In this document: one piece after another, positions 1 to 9,234 of the stretch
Position numbering within the stretch: the first letter of the stretch is position 1
Layout of the letters: each line of letters starts with the position of its first letter
From: Halapricum salinum
GTDB taxonomy: Archaea > Halobacteriota > Halobacteria > Halobacteriales > Haloarculaceae
DNA: 64,000 nucleotides
NCBI RefSeq assembly: GCF_004799665.1
Contig: NZ_CP031310.1
Coordinates: forward strand, 1,294,887-1,358,886
Reading direction: 5' to 3'
Program-made: the position numbers and the translations under genes
Notes under the pieces: generated by a model
What the model saw: only the letters and a program-made list of their open reading frames with translations
Databases searched by the model: none
Told to the model about the DNA's origin: nothing

Positions 1-390
1 GTCCACCTCGCCCGCCAGGCCTTCGAGGTCGCGCTCGACCTGCTGGACTCGGGCGGGGACTTCGCGGCCAAGGTCTTCGACGGCCAGGATCTGGACGGCT
101 TCGAGGCCGACGTCGAGCAGGAGTTCGAGTACGTCCGGCGGGTCCGCCCGGACGCCACGCGCGACGAGTCCTCGGAGGTCTATCTCGTCGCGAAAGGACG
201 ACTCACGGCCCCAGTTCGGGAGGGCGACACCCGCGAAGTCGAGATCGTCGACGTGGGCCGGGACGGCGACGGGATCGCCAAGATCGAGGGCTTCACGATC
301 TTCGTCTCGGGCGTCGAAGAAGGTGACGTGGTCGAGATTCGCGTCGACGACGTGAAGCCGCGGTACGCGTTCGGCCAGCCGGTCGAGTGA
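1..390 (+). CDS. rlmE: RlmE/FtsJ-type 23S rRNA 2'-O-methyltransferase, C-terminal part with TRAM domain
   Basis: The 5' end lies outside the window; about 129 C-terminal residues are visible, open from base 1 to a TGA at 388-390. The first part matches the end of an FtsJ/RrmJ methyltransferase fold (VHLARQAFEVALDLL, then VYLVAKGR). The last 60 residues form a TRAM RNA-binding domain with the typical VGRDGDGIAKIEGFTIFV core. Haloarchaeal RlmE proteins carry exactly this methyltransferase-TRAM fusion. The enzyme would methylate a uridine ribose in 23S rRNA using SAM. The catalytic N-terminus cannot be inspected here. Confidence 0.85.
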   Translation, partial: VHLARQAFEVALDLLDSGGDFAAKVFDGQDLDGFEADVEQEFEYVRRVRPDATRDESSEVYLVAKGRLTAPVREGDTREVEIVDVGRDGDGIAKIEGFTIFVSGVEEGDVVEIRVDDVKPRYAFGQPVE

Positions 391-434
391 TCTCAACGGT
401 TTTGTCCGTTCAGTCCGAACAGTGAGAAGAGTCG

Positions 435-980
435 ATGTCCAGAGCCGTCGCACCGGTCGTCTCGACGATTCTCATGGTCGCTGTCGTGGTGATTCTGGCG
501 GCCGTGCTCTCGGTATTCGCACTCGGGTTCACTGAGGACACTGGCGGTGAGGCACCCATCGTCGGCCAATCCAGCGGGGCCTTCGAGGCGTTCGAGGACG
601 GCTCGGACGAACAGATCGTGACGATCCGCCACGTCGCGGGCGATACGATCCCTACCGAGGAGATGGAAGTGGCAGTCAGTGCGACCTGCAAAGGGGGGAC
701 AAAACGGGGACGGCTGGTCGAACTGCCGGTCGACGGTTACTACGGTAACGCCATCGGAGAGCAAAACGTCGAGGGTTCGGACATCTTCGATGGATCGTAC
801 GGACAGTTCTATGGTGACGTCGGTGCGCTTGACGACGACACGTTCACCGCTGGCGAAATGATCCAGTTCCGGATCGGGAAGGGCGACTGCGAGGTGCCCG
901 ACTCAGGCACAGTCACCGTCCGGGTGATCCACGTTCCGACGAACGCCGTCGTGATTACCCAGGAACTGACCGCACGATAG
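435..980 (+). CDS. Archaeal type IV pilin-like secreted protein
   Basis: A 181-residue protein that starts with MSRAVAPVVSTILMVAVVVI, the signature of the archaeal type IV pilin N-terminal domain (PF07790-type): a short basic stretch, the RAVAPVV processing region, then a hydrophobic helix to about residue 30. The rest is an acidic, mostly beta-like exported domain with two cysteines (residues about 84 and 152) that could form a disulphide. By family knowledge it is cleaved by the prepilin peptidase PibD and displayed on the surface as a minor pilin or stand-alone membrane-anchored protein. No pil assembly genes are adjacent, so its pilus is unknown. Confidence 0.85.
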   Translation: MSRAVAPVVSTILMVAVVVILAAVLSVFALGFTEDTGGEAPIVGQSSGAFEAFEDGSDEQIVTIRHVAGDTIPTEEMEVAVSATCKGGTKRGRLVELPVDGYYGNAIGEQNVEGSDIFDGSYGQFYGDVGALDDDTFTAGEMIQFRIGKGDCEVPDSGTVTVRVIHVPTNAVVITQELTAR

Positions 981-983
981 TGA

Positions 984-1832
984 TCACAGCGCGTCGGCGA
1001 TCGCCGGCGCGACGCTGACCTCGCTGACGGCGCGTTCGAGCGTGTCGGTCCCGAAGATCGAATCGACGCCCGCAGCGGAGAGTTTGAGGACGGCGTTGCG
1101 CGCGAGCATCGGGTGGACGCAGGTGACGAACACGCGCGCTGCGCCCAGTTTCTGCAGTACGCCGACTGACTCGGACATCGTCGAGCCAGTGGCGATGATG
1201 TCGTCGGTCAAGACCACGTCTCGACCCTCGACGACGGCGTCCCGCGGCTCGATCTCGACCTCCGTACTGGAGTGGCGAGTCTTCTCGAAGAAGTCGATCG
1301 CGCCGCGGCCGTAGGCCTCGCTGACGGTCTCTGCGATGTCGACCGCGCCCTCGTCCGGCGAGATAAAGACTGGGTCGGTCAGGTCGCCGGGCAGCGGCTC
1401 TGCGAGGCGGCCGGCGGCGTCGACCGACTCGGCGGGCACGTCGAAGCAGTCGGCGACGGCGGGCTCGTGGGGATTCACGGTGAGCACGCGGTCTGTTCCG
1501 GTCGAGATGGCACGGGCCATCGCACGGGCCGAGACGGGTTCGCCCGTCTCGAACGCGCGGTCCTGGCGGCCGTAGCCCATGTACGGCAGGACGGTGGTGA
1601 TCTCGGAGACGCCGGCTTCACGGAGGGCGTCCTGGAGTTGCAGGAGTTCGACGTGGGCGTCACTGCTTGGCGTGGCGGCGACGACGACCGCGCGCTCGGC
1701 GGCCGGGTCGGGCACGCGCACGTGCAGTTCGCCGTCGGGAAAGCGGTCGTACTCGACGCGGGCCAGCGATTGGCCGGTGACGGCTGCGAGTTCGGCCGCC
1801 AAAACTTGCGACTGGGAGCCGCTGACGATCAT
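984..1832 (-). CDS. prs: Ribose-phosphate diphosphokinase (PRPP synthase)
   Basis: Makes PRPP from ribose 5-phosphate and ATP, for nucleotide, histidine and tryptophan synthesis. About 282 residues from the ATG at 1832 (MIVSGSQSQVLAAELA); an upstream in-frame start at 1856 would add eight residues but is less like family members. Visible motifs: the YMGYGRQDRAF flexible loop, FISPDEGA, and the PRPP-binding loop VVLTDDIIATGSTMS. It resembles the short archaeal-type enzyme. The MFS gene lies 63 bases upstream on the same strand. PRPP is also what PhnN would make at the end of the C-P lyase pathway encoded further along. Confidence 0.93.
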   Translation of the reverse strand: MIVSGSQSQVLAAELAAVTGQSLARVEYDRFPDGELHVRVPDPAAERAVVVAATPSSDAHVELLQLQDALREAGVSEITTVLPYMGYGRQDRAFETGEPVSARAMARAISTGTDRVLTVNPHEPAVADCFDVPAESVDAAGRLAEPLPGDLTDPVFISPDEGAVDIAETVSEAYGRGAIDFFEKTRHSSTEVEIEPRDAVVEGRDVVLTDDIIATGSTMSESVGVLQKLGAARVFVTCVHPMLARNAVLKLSAAGVDSIFGTDTLERAVSEVSVAPAIADAL

Positions 1833-1895
1833 GTGCGGTCGCAAGCGGCCGGGCATAAACCCGTTTTCGGTCTGGTCAGCGTATGCGACTGCCAG

Positions 1896-3086
1896 TCACT
1901 GGACAGCCTCGATCGCGCCGGCGTCGAACTCGATCGACCGGACGGCTGGCGCAGCCACGACCGCGATGGCGAGTTCGAGGCCGCCGACCAGGACGAACGC
2001 CGGGAGATACCCCCAGACGTCGGCGGCGACCCCGCCGACCAGAAAGCCCGAGAGGAAGCCGAGGCTGCCGAAGACGTTGAACCCGCCCATGGCCGTCCCC
2101 GACTCCTCGGGATCGGCCAGATCCGAGACCAGCGCCATCGTCGTCGGCGAGACGAGCGCGCCGAAGACACCGACGACGACCATCAGCACGGCCGCCAGCG
2201 GGTAGACCGGCGCGAGCCCGACTGCGACGATTCCGAGGCCGTAGGCGATCGACCCGCCGACCACGGGGAGAAAGCGGCCGATCCGGTCGGACCACGATCC
2301 GAAGGGATACTGCAACAGGGCGAAAGGAACGAAAAACAGCGCGAGCGTCAGCCCGACCGCGCCCGCGTCGAGGCCGAACGCTTCCCGGAAGTAGAAGACG
2401 CCGACGAGCGAGAAGAAGCCGGCCGTCATCCGGTCGACGAACCCGAACGCGTAGGGGATCGCCAGTCGGCGACGGGCGCGGAGGCGAGTGAGCAAACCTG
2501 TTGCACGCCGAGCAGAGCCGACCGCGCGGTCGGGGACCGTCGCGACGACGCCAGCGGCGAGGGCCAACACCGCGGCGCTGGCGAGTAGTGGTGCGAGCGG
2601 ATTCACAGTCGAAAGCTGGCCCCCGACGACCGAGCCCAGCGCGGCCCCGAGACCGATCGCGATCCCGGCCGCACCCATGTTCCGCCCGTGGCTCGCAGAG
2701 AGGTCCATCAGCATCGTGATCGACAGCGAGAACGCGCCGATGGTCAGCGCCCCGCCGAGTACCCTGACGGCGAGGACGGCGTCGAATCCCAGCCCGAGCG
2801 ACGGAAACAGCGTCAGTGAGACGTAACAGCCCGCGCCGCCGAGCGCGCCGAGGACGATCCAGGGCGTCCGCCGCCCCGAGGCGTCGCTGAGCGCGCCCCA
2901 GACGACTGCACAGGTGATGAACGCCGCGAACTCCGCGACGAGAAACCACATCCCGGCCTGAATATCCCCCGGCGCACCGAGTGCGACGATCAGGTCTTCG
3001 AGGCCGGGATAGAGGAACGTCTGGGAGACCAGCACGCTCCAGACGACGACCGCGAGGCGGGCGCGCTCGCTCACGGGGACGTCCAT
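1896..3086 (-). CDS. MFS transporter
   Basis: A 396-residue polytopic protein with about 12 predicted membrane helices. The typical MFS loop is present (WGALSDASGRRTPWI after helix 2) and the second half has an equivalent GSWSDRIGRFLP loop, so both six-helix bundles are complete. No substrate-specific residues are recognisable; homologues are often annotated as drug or sugar efflux carriers. It reads in the same direction as prs downstream and may be cotranscribed with it, though no functional link is evident. Confidence 0.85.
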   Translation of the reverse strand: MDVPVSERARLAVVVWSVLVSQTFLYPGLEDLIVALGAPGDIQAGMWFLVAEFAAFITCAVVWGALSDASGRRTPWIVLGALGGAGCYVSLTLFPSLGLGFDAVLAVRVLGGALTIGAFSLSITMLMDLSASHGRNMGAAGIAIGLGAALGSVVGGQLSTVNPLAPLLASAAVLALAAGVVATVPDRAVGSARRATGLLTRLRARRRLAIPYAFGFVDRMTAGFFSLVGVFYFREAFGLDAGAVGLTLALFFVPFALLQYPFGSWSDRIGRFLPVVGGSIAYGLGIVAVGLAPVYPLAAVLMVVVGVFGALVSPTTMALVSDLADPEESGTAMGGFNVFGSLGFLSGFLVGGVAADVWGYLPAFVLVGGLELAIAVVAAPAVRSIEFDAGAIEAVQ

Positions 3087-3137
3087 ACCCGTCGTTCGGC
3101 CCGATCCCGATAAAACGCGTCGATCACGCGGCAGAGA

Positions 3138-3950
3138 CTACTGCTCGGGGACGGCCAGCGCGGCCGTCTCGGGCAGTCCCAGCGAGCGCGAACGCCACCC
3201 GCTCGCGCCGTCTTTCGCTGCCACAGGATCGACCAGACACGTGCCCGACTTCGTGATTCCAACGACGCCCCCATCTTTGACGTAGCCGACGTCGACGATC
3301 GGTTCGTCCGTCGGAACGTCACGCTCGCGCCAGGAACCGCCCTCACGGGTGTACAGCGCGTCGGCAGTCGCGGCGTGGGCCTGCTCGCCGGCAGCGCTCA
3401 CGACCCGAAAGTCACCCTCTAGATCACGGGTCCAGCCCGGGCCGAGGCGGTAGAGGCCCTCGCTCGTCGCCGCGTAGGGCGTCTCGCGCCCGACGACGTC
3501 GAAGGCGTCGTCTAATCCGACGTGTTCCAGCGTCTCGTCGACCCGAAACACGCCCTCGAAACTCGCCACGAGGTCGCCGTCGATCGCTCGCACCGACGCG
3601 ACGGTGCCCAGCGGTTCCCAGTCGTCGGTGAGCGCGTAGACCGTGCCGTCGGGGGCTGCGGCCAGCGGCGCGTCAGCGACCCCCACTGCGACGGCCGGGC
3701 CAAAGTCCAGGGGCTCGACAGGCAGGTCCGGGCCGCCGGTCTCGATGGCGAGGACGTCCTCGTCAGTGGCGACGAGCACGCGCGTGCCGTCGGCAGCCAC
3801 GTCGTGCGCCTCACAGCGATGTGCGAGGCTGAACTGGCCGATGCGGTCGTTCGAGACCGACACCGCCGCGACGCCCAGGCCGGTCGCGACGTACAGGTCG
3901 GTCTTCCCTAGCGTGTCGGCGTAGATGCGGTCCTCCTCGATGTCACCCAT
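3138..3950 (-). CDS. Haloarchaeal beta-propeller-like protein (HVO_0234-type)
   Basis: A 270-residue cytoplasmic protein built from repeating strands of about 40 residues (for example LYVATGLGVAAVSV, VLVATDEDVLAIE, PYAATSEGLYRLG, AHAATADALYTREG), consistent with a beta-propeller. From memory it corresponds to a conserved haloarchaeal family named after HVO_0234. No signal peptide, catalytic motif or metal site is seen, so a scaffold or ligand-binding role is only a guess. It sits 51 bases upstream of the MFS gene on the same strand. Confidence 0.65.
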   Translation of the reverse strand: MGDIEEDRIYADTLGKTDLYVATGLGVAAVSVSNDRIGQFSLAHRCEAHDVAADGTRVLVATDEDVLAIETGGPDLPVEPLDFGPAVAVGVADAPLAAAPDGTVYALTDDWEPLGTVASVRAIDGDLVASFEGVFRVDETLEHVGLDDAFDVVGRETPYAATSEGLYRLGPGWTRDLEGDFRVVSAAGEQAHAATADALYTREGGSWRERDVPTDEPIVDVGYVKDGGVVGITKSGTCLVDPVAAKDGASGWRSRSLGLPETAALAVPEQ

Positions 3951-4042
3951 ACGCGAACGCGGGCGGCCGAGCGTCGAAAGCGTGTCGACATCCAGCGCTC
4001 AACGTCCCGAATACGTTCGGTTTCGGCCGTGAAAACGGGGTA

Positions 4043-4516
4043 TCAGGCGATCGTCTTTCGGTAGGAGACCAGTTCAGTCCCCAGGTGGACGTCCCGGTCG
4101 GCCACCTCGTAGCCGTGGGACTCGAGGAACGCCTGAGCGGACTCGTTGAGGCCCATCTCGTCGATGATGGTCGCCTCGTAGCCGGCCTCGTCGGCGCGTT
4201 CTTCGAGTGCGTCGAGGATCTTCGTTCCGTATCCCTCGCGCTGATAGGCCGGATCGACGCGGATCCGACGGAGAACCGCCGTCTCGTCGTCCAGGCGCTC
4301 GAACGCCCCGGTCGCGACCAGATGGCCGTCGTCGAGTCCGACGAGGAACTCCCCACCGTCTTCGAGATACTCGTCCTCGACGTCGTCGAGGTCGGCGTAC
4401 ATGTTGGGGTGCTCAGACTCGGGGTGTTCGACGTCCCACGACCACTTGTCGTGAAGGTTGCGCACGTCTTCGGCGTCGTCAGCCTCGTAGCGACGAACCG
4501 TGAAATCGCTCGACAT
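4043..4516 (-). CDS. GNAT family N-acetyltransferase
   Basis: About 157 residues from the ATG at 4516 (MSSDFTVRRYEADDAEDV); an in-frame start five codons earlier is possible. The acetyl-CoA pyrophosphate-binding motif A is clear (RIRVDPAYQREGYGTKILDALEE would be its span, residues about 90-112), followed by FLESHGYEVADRDVHLG, a typical motif B/C region. GNAT proteins transfer acetyl groups from acetyl-CoA to amines; the substrate cannot be told. Monocistronic, divergent from nothing obvious. Confidence 0.85.
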   Translation of the reverse strand: MSSDFTVRRYEADDAEDVRNLHDKWSWDVEHPESEHPNMYADLDDVEDEYLEDGGEFLVGLDDGHLVATGAFERLDDETAVLRRIRVDPAYQREGYGTKILDALEERADEAGYEATIIDEMGLNESAQAFLESHGYEVADRDVHLGTELVSYRKTIA

Positions 4517-4661
4517 GGGAATCACCCACACTATGTGACCGGGGGCCTTTAAAACATCGTAATCCGCGATCGTTACAGTTCGGTGAGGAGTATGGGCCGA
4601 CCATTACAACTATCGAGAAACCGAATCGGTGTTTCCCGGCCGTGAGCGCCGCTCGCGCCGG

Positions 4662-5675
4662 TCAGTCGGGGAGTGCGGAGACGAGCCGTTCGAACTGTTC
4701 GCGATAGTAGGCTTTCGCCCGGGCTTCGGCGAGGCCGCCGGCGTCGCTGAACGCGCGCTCGAAGCCGGCCATCCGCCACAGTAGCGTCGAGAGCTGATAG
4801 AGGGGCCGGCGACGCTCGTAGCCGTCGTCGATGGGGAACTCGTGGAACTCCCGGTAGCCGTCGTGGAGTTGCTCACGGAGGCTCGCACGCACTTCGGGAT
4901 CGCGGAACACCGAATCGATAAAGAGGAACTCAGTCTGGGCGACGTTGTACTCGGGATGGCCGGCCAGGGCGTTCTGCCAGTCGAGGACGGCCGTGATGGG
5001 CTGATCGGCCTCGTCGTTGTACATCAGGTTCGCGGGCCGGAAGTCGTCGTGGACCAGCCGCGGCGTTGCGGTCGTCGGGATGGAGTCGATCGCGCCGTCG
5101 ATGGCCTGCCCGGCCGTCTTCGAGAGGTCCGCAAACGGCGTCGACTCGAGACGGTCGAGGTGGCCGCGGGTCAGATCGTCGAAGAACTCCCGCCAGTCCC
5201 AGGTGAGGTTCTCGACGACGAGCCGGTCGTTCTGCAGGCCGAAGTAGCCGAAGCCCTCGAAAGCGATGTTCGAGTGGAGTTCGCCCAAGATTTCGCCGAC
5301 CTGGGTCATGATCCGCGAGCGGAGATCGGCGTCGAGTCCGTCGAACTTATCGGAGAGGCTGTCGCCCTCCATGCGCTCGGTGACGAAGTAGGGCGGGACG
5401 TTCTGTTCGGGATCCTGCTTGAACACCAGGATCCGCGGGACCGGGATCTCGGTTCGGTCGGCGACGTACTCGTGGAGATACGGTTCGAGTGCGAAGTTGA
5501 CGCCGTTGGGCGGCTGGAACTTCACGACGACCTCGTAGGTCTCCCCGCGGTAGTTCAGCGTCACCAGATAGACGTCAGTCTGACTCCCGCCGGTCGGCTG
5601 TTCGTAGCTGAAGTCCTCGTAGTCCGGCCCGGACTCCTCCAGCACAGCCTCGATGTTGGTCGCGGGAGATGACAC
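4662..5675 (-). CDS. Aminoglycoside phosphotransferase (APH)-family kinase-like protein
   Basis: I place the start at a GTG at 5675 ([16 protein letters not shown]), giving 337 residues. The frame stays open to 5963, but that extension would run antisense across the ribosomal L40e promoter and start and looks non-coding. Family motifs are present: the catalytic loop [16 protein letters not shown] (HDD-x4-N) and the following [18 protein letters not shown] (DW/DFG-like metal-binding aspartate). Such enzymes phosphorylate small hydroxylated molecules; the substrate is unknown and antibiotic resistance should not be assumed. Confidence 0.82.
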   Translation of the reverse strand: MSSPATNIEAVLEESGPDYEDFSYEQPTGGSQTDVYLVTLNYRGETYEVVVKFQPPNGVNFALEPYLHEYVADRTEIPVPRILVFKQDPEQNVPPYFVTERMEGDSLSDKFDGLDADLRSRIMTQVGEILGELHSNIAFEGFGYFGLQNDRLVVENLTWDWREFFDDLTRGHLDRLESTPFADLSKTAGQAIDGAIDSIPTTATPRLVHDDFRPANLMYNDEADQPITAVLDWQNALAGHPEYNVAQTEFLFIDSVFRDPEVRASLREQLHDGYREFHEFPIDDGYERRRPLYQLSTLLWRMAGFERAFSDAGGLAEARAKAYYREQFERLVSALPD

Positions 5676-5852
5676 GTGGCTACATACGCGGACCCCCCAA
5701 GTGAATGTTACCCTGCCGGACCGTCCCGAATTCGGTGGTCGACCGGCCGTATTGCCGGTCGGTACGTAGTAGTCGTCGGCTGTCCTACCGATCGACACGG
5801 GATCCGTCGACTCGCAAAAGTTAAACGCGCCCATCCGGAAGGACAGCACACC

Positions 5853-6002
5853 ATGGCCAGTTTCGAGAAAGCCGAGGGTCGAATCCTCGACAAGCAGATC
5901 TGCATGCGCTGTAACGCTCGCAACCCCAAGCGCGCCGATAGCTGTCGCAAGTGCGGCTATCACAACCTCCGTCCGAAGGCCAAAGAGCCCCGGACCGCTT
6001 AA
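5853..6002 (+). CDS. rpl40e: 50S ribosomal protein L40e
   Basis: A 49-residue basic zinc-ribbon protein, [20 protein letters not shown] to start, with two CxxC-type knuckles (CMRCNARN and CRKCGYHN) and a basic C-terminus. This is the full length of archaeal L40e. The start is the ATG at 5853; an AT-rich promoter-like stretch (AAAGTTAAAC, 5817-5826) lies about 30 bases upstream, fitting a leaderless mRNA. Its last four bases overlap the end of the convergent FG-GAP lipoprotein gene. Confidence 0.95.
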   Translation: MASFEKAEGRILDKQICMRCNARNPKRADSCRKCGYHNLRPKAKEPRTA

Positions 6003-7333
6003 CGCTCGAGGACGAACGCCGAACCCGGAACTTCCGGGTCGTCGTCCGCGCCGGGCGCACCGACGACTGCGAGTCCCGATCCGAGTTCGACCGCCACGCC
6101 GAAGCGACCGTTCTCGGTTGGCGTCGCCGCGCTGTAGCTATTGCTCTCGGTCCATTCGGTGCCGTCCTGTCGGAAGACGACGGCGGAGCCGGCGCCGTCG
6201 ACGTCGTCGACGTCGTGATTCGGCGCGCCGACCAGCGCCGTCCCGCCGTCGAGTGCGACCGCGAGCCCGAAGGCGTCGTTCGGTTCGCTCGACTCGGCCG
6301 CGAGTTTCGCCTGCTGTCGCCACCGCCCATCGCGGCGCTCGAAGACGTAGGCCGATCCCGCACCCTCGAAACGGCCGTCACCGACCGGATCTTCGTCTCC
6401 ATAGGCCCCGACCAGCGCCGTCTCGCCGTCGAGCGCGACGGCCTCGCCGAAGCGGTCCCAGGTGTCGGTATCGTGCGGCCAGAATTTCTGCTGCTGACTC
6501 CAGGTCTCTCCGCTGCGTTCGAAGACGTACGCAGCCCCGGCTTTCTCGCCGCCGAGTAGCGTCGTCGCCCGTCGCGCACCGATCAGTGCTCGATCGCCGT
6601 CGAGGTCGACCGACCGCCCGAAGTAGTCCTGTTCGTCGCCGTCCTCGGCGGTGAGTTTCGCCTGCTGGCTCCAGCTCCCCCCTGTGCGTTCGAAGACGTA
6701 CGCCGCGCCGGCGGAGTCGCCGTGCGGATCCTCGTCGTTGAACGCGCCGATCAGGGCGGTCCCGTCATCGAGCGCCAGCGAGTAGCCGAAGCGATCGTAT
6801 GCGTCGCCGTCGTCCGGCACGAGTCGGGTCTGCTCGGCCCACTCGCCGCCCGCTCGCTCGAAGACGTACGCCGCGCCGGCCGCGTCGGTGTCGGGGCCGT
6901 CGCTTCCGGGCGCCCAGCCGTACGCGCCGACGAGTAGCGTGTCGCCGTCGACTGCCAGCGCCGAGCCGAACCGGTCGCCGGTCTCGCCGTCGGACGGGCC
7001 GAGCGTCGCCACGCCGGTCCAGTCGGCCCCGTTCCACTCGAAGGCGTCGAGGCGACCGCCCCCGTCGGAGCCAGCGCCCGGCGCACCGACGAAGACTGCG
7101 TCGTCGACCGCGACCGCGCTACCGAAGCCATCGCCGGGAATCCCGTTGGAGGCGCTGAGCGTCCCCCCACCGGGCGGGTCGGGTGTCGACGTCGGTGTGG
7201 GGTCCGCGGTCGGGCTGTCTGTCGGTGGTGGGTCGGTCGGCTCACCGTCACCTTCACAGCCGGCGAGTGCGCCGGCGAGGCCGACACCGAGCAATCCGAG
7301 CAGGTCGCGTCGCGAGCGTCGGAGGGCGTCCAT
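5999..7333 (-). CDS. FG-GAP repeat Tat lipoprotein
   Basis: About 444 residues from the ATG at 7333 ([20 protein letters not shown]); a start four codons earlier is possible. The N-terminus is a twin-arginine signal with a lipobox ending LAGC, followed by a Pro/Thr/Asp-rich linker (residues about 30-60). The body carries about seven repeats of roughly 50-60 residues with an FG-S-A-LDGDTALIGA core, typical of FG-GAP/integrin-type seven-bladed propellers. The protein would be anchored outside the membrane; the family often binds Ca2+ or mediates adhesion. Function unknown. It converges on rpl40e with a 4-base overlap. Confidence 0.85.
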   Translation of the reverse strand: MDALRRSRRDLLGLLGVGLAGALAGCEGDGEPTDPPPTDSPTADPTPTSTPDPPGGGTLSASNGIPGDGFGSAVAVDDAVFVGAPGAGSDGGGRLDAFEWNGADWTGVATLGPSDGETGDRFGSALAVDGDTLLVGAYGWAPGSDGPDTDAAGAAYVFERAGGEWAEQTRLVPDDGDAYDRFGYSLALDDGTALIGAFNDEDPHGDSAGAAYVFERTGGSWSQQAKLTAEDGDEQDYFGRSVDLDGDRALIGARRATTLLGGEKAGAAYVFERSGETWSQQQKFWPHDTDTWDRFGEAVALDGETALVGAYGDEDPVGDGRFEGAGSAYVFERRDGRWRQQAKLAAESSEPNDAFGLAVALDGGTALVGAPNHDVDDVDGAGSAVVFRQDGTEWTESNSYSAATPTENGRFGVAVELGSGLAVVGAPGADDDPEVPGSAFVLER

Positions 7334-7399
7334 CACCCGGGACAACCCGGCAGGCCGGCAAATGTCTTTCCCCAGGTCGTCTGTCGGGTCGCGACGCGG

Positions 7400-8272
7400 T
7401 CAGCTATTTACTCGTTCGAGATACTGATTGACGACGATCTGCCCCTTCGCGGTGAGGACGGGAGCGTTCTCGCCGGACTCGATCAGCCCCTTCTGGTGGA
7501 GTGCGTGGAGAATCCGCTTGACCGTCTGGGGGCCCTCATCGAGAACGCTCGTCAGCGAGACGTCCATGTCGCCAGCCGAGTACAGCGTCGCCAGCGTCTC
7601 GGTCTCGGGTTCCGAGAGGGAGAGCTGCTGGAGGGATTCGAGAACCGTGTCGTAGGTCTGTCGCAGGTATCGGCCGAGGATAGACAGTTTTCGCGGGGAG
7701 TCGGTCGCCGCCAGCGTCGTCAGCGCCTCGCCAGTGTCCACGTGGCTGACGACCAGCACCGGCCGGTCGGTCCCGTCGACCGCCCTCGTCTCGCGGTCGA
7801 AGTCGACGATCGACGACAGGGGAATCGTCACCGGTCCCTCGTCAGTGTCGAAGACCACGCCGCCGGATTTGAGCGTGAGCAGGCCGCCCTTGAACGCCGT
7901 GTCGAGGACGCGCCCGCCGACTTTTGCCGGGTGTTGCAGCGTCACGCGCGTCCCGTTGAGCAGCGCCTTGAACAGCACCGTGGTGAACTTGCCGATCGTG
8001 GCCTCCTCGGCCGCGACGACGGCGGTCGTCCGGCTCGTCTCGTTCTCGTAGGCGACGGTGACGGGCGTCCCGGGGATGGCGTCGAGCATCGCGGCCTCGT
8101 TGCCCGAAACGACGTCGAACACCGCCGACAGGGGAATCGTGACTCGATCGTCCTCGCTGGCCGCGAGCACGAGGCGGTCTTCACCGAGGACGATCCGCCC
8201 CTCTGCCGGGCCGTCACGCTCGGAGCCAGCGACGCTGAACCGGCCGGGGAAATCCGCGAGGACCGACGACAT
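7400..8272 (-). CDS. CheF-family taxis protein (archaellum/chemotaxis adaptor)
   Basis: A 290-residue protein with two similar halves (residues about 20-110 and 110-200), each a small beta domain with a VTIPLSxxxDV/FD core, then a C-terminal winged-helix-like segment (about 215-290, LYSAGDMDVSLTSVL...LHALHQKGLIESGE). This pattern matches archaeal CheF (DUF439), which links the Che signalling proteins CheY/CheD/CheC2 to the archaellum. No che or arl gene is nearby, so it would be a stand-alone paralogue. The assignment is by recognition of the sequence. Confidence 0.72.
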   Translation of the reverse strand: MSSVLADFPGRFSVAGSERDGPAEGRIVLGEDRLVLAASEDDRVTIPLSAVFDVVSGNEAAMLDAIPGTPVTVAYENETSRTTAVVAAEEATIGKFTTVLFKALLNGTRVTLQHPAKVGGRVLDTAFKGGLLTLKSGGVVFDTDEGPVTIPLSSIVDFDRETRAVDGTDRPVLVVSHVDTGEALTTLAATDSPRKLSILGRYLRQTYDTVLESLQQLSLSEPETETLATLYSAGDMDVSLTSVLDEGPQTVKRILHALHQKGLIESGENAPVLTAKGQIVVNQYLERVNS

Positions 8273-8325
8273 TGAGACTCGTCAGTGAGTTCGCCAGTGT
8301 ACTATTGAAATTTTGGTTCCGGTTC

Positions 8326-8937
8326 TCACTCGGAATACTTCGGCTCGCGCTTCTCCGCGCGTTCGAGCGCCGTCGCGACGACGTCCCGGACGTCGCCGTG
8401 GAAGACGCCGCCGTGGCCAGAGTACATGTGCTCGACGCCGTCGGGCATTCGCTCAAGGAGGCGCTGGATGCTCTCGATCAACTGCTCGCGGGACTGGCCC
8501 GGGCGATCGGTCCGGCCGAAACTGCCGTACTCGAACGCGCCGTCGTCGTGGACCACGACGTCACCGCTGAACAGGGAGGCGTCGCCCACGAGCGAGACGT
8601 GGTCGTCGGCGTGGCCCGGCGTGTAGACGACCTCACACACCTCGTCGCCGATGGTGATCGTGTCCCCATCGGCGAGTTCGTGCGTCCGGCGTGGGTGGTC
8701 GGCGTAGGCGTAACAGTCGGCATCGAAGGCGTCGAGGACGGCGTCGAGTTCCGCGACGTGGTCGCCGTGCTGGTGAGTCAGGACGACCGCGTCGAGTTCG
8801 TCGGTATGCTCACGGATCGCCTCGACGACGCCCGGCATGGCACCGGCGTCGACCAGCGTCGCCCGGTCGTCTGCGACTGCGAGATAGACGTTGGCGGTGA
8901 ACGTCTCCGCGTCGGCTGTGACGGTGTGGACTTCCAT
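8326..8937 (-). CDS. MBL-fold metallo-hydrolase
   Basis: About 203 residues from the ATG at 8937 (MEVHTVTADAETFTANVYLA). The metallo-beta-lactamase signature THQHGDHVAELDAV is complete (HxHxDH), followed by the third histidine in TPGHADDHVSLV, the bridging aspartate in LFSGDVVVHDDG, and a C-terminal MYSGHGG histidine. These bind a dinuclear metal centre, usually zinc. The layout resembles glyoxalase II or lactonase-like hydrolases; the substrate is not determinable. Confidence 0.87.
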   Translation of the reverse strand: MEVHTVTADAETFTANVYLAVADDRATLVDAGAMPGVVEAIREHTDELDAVVLTHQHGDHVAELDAVLDAFDADCYAYADHPRRTHELADGDTITIGDEVCEVVYTPGHADDHVSLVGDASLFSGDVVVHDDGAFEYGSFGRTDRPGQSREQLIESIQRLLERMPDGVEHMYSGHGGVFHGDVRDVVATALERAEKREPKYSE

Positions 8938-9053
8938 GTCCGAGCGGTCGCTCGCAACCGGCTTCAGTCTGGTGGACGGCGTCGTTTCACCCAACGTGTG
9001 AAGGGAATTTTCAGCGAGCTTTTTGTACACGAATCCTAATGTTCTAGACGAGC

Positions 9054-9233
9054 ATGGGGTTCGGGAGCTACGACGAGTCCGAGCAAGAAAACCAGGAGTA
9101 CGACACAGACTTCGAGGACGACGACGGCGTCTCCGCCGAGGAGAACACCCACGACGGCGACGTCGAGTACGAGTTCACCGCCTCGAACGACGAACTGATC
9201 GACCAGCTCTCGGAGATCAAGGAGAACACCTAG
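9054..9233 (+). CDS. Small acidic haloarchaeal protein (DUF5786-like)
   Basis: A 59-residue, strongly acidic protein, MGFGSYDESEQENQEYDTDF to start, ending in a predicted helix (NDELIDQLSEIKEN). From memory it matches a conserved haloarchaeal small-protein family (DUF5786). No catalytic or metal motif is visible. The stop codon at 9231-9233 is one base before the GTG of the DUF99 gene, so the two are almost certainly cotranscribed. Confidence 0.72.
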   Translation: MGFGSYDESEQENQEYDTDFEDDDGVSAEENTHDGDVEYEFTASNDELIDQLSEIKENT

Positions 9234-9234
9234 C

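Noticed and set aside
1272-2588. 438-codon + strand frame over prs and the MFS gene
   Set aside because: Antisense shadow frame typical of high-GC DNA; no domain, and both minus-strand genes are well supported.
5676-5963. N-terminal extension of the phosphotransferase gene
   Set aside because: It would run antisense through the L40e promoter and start; the protein there has no family similarity and a GTG at 5675 fits.
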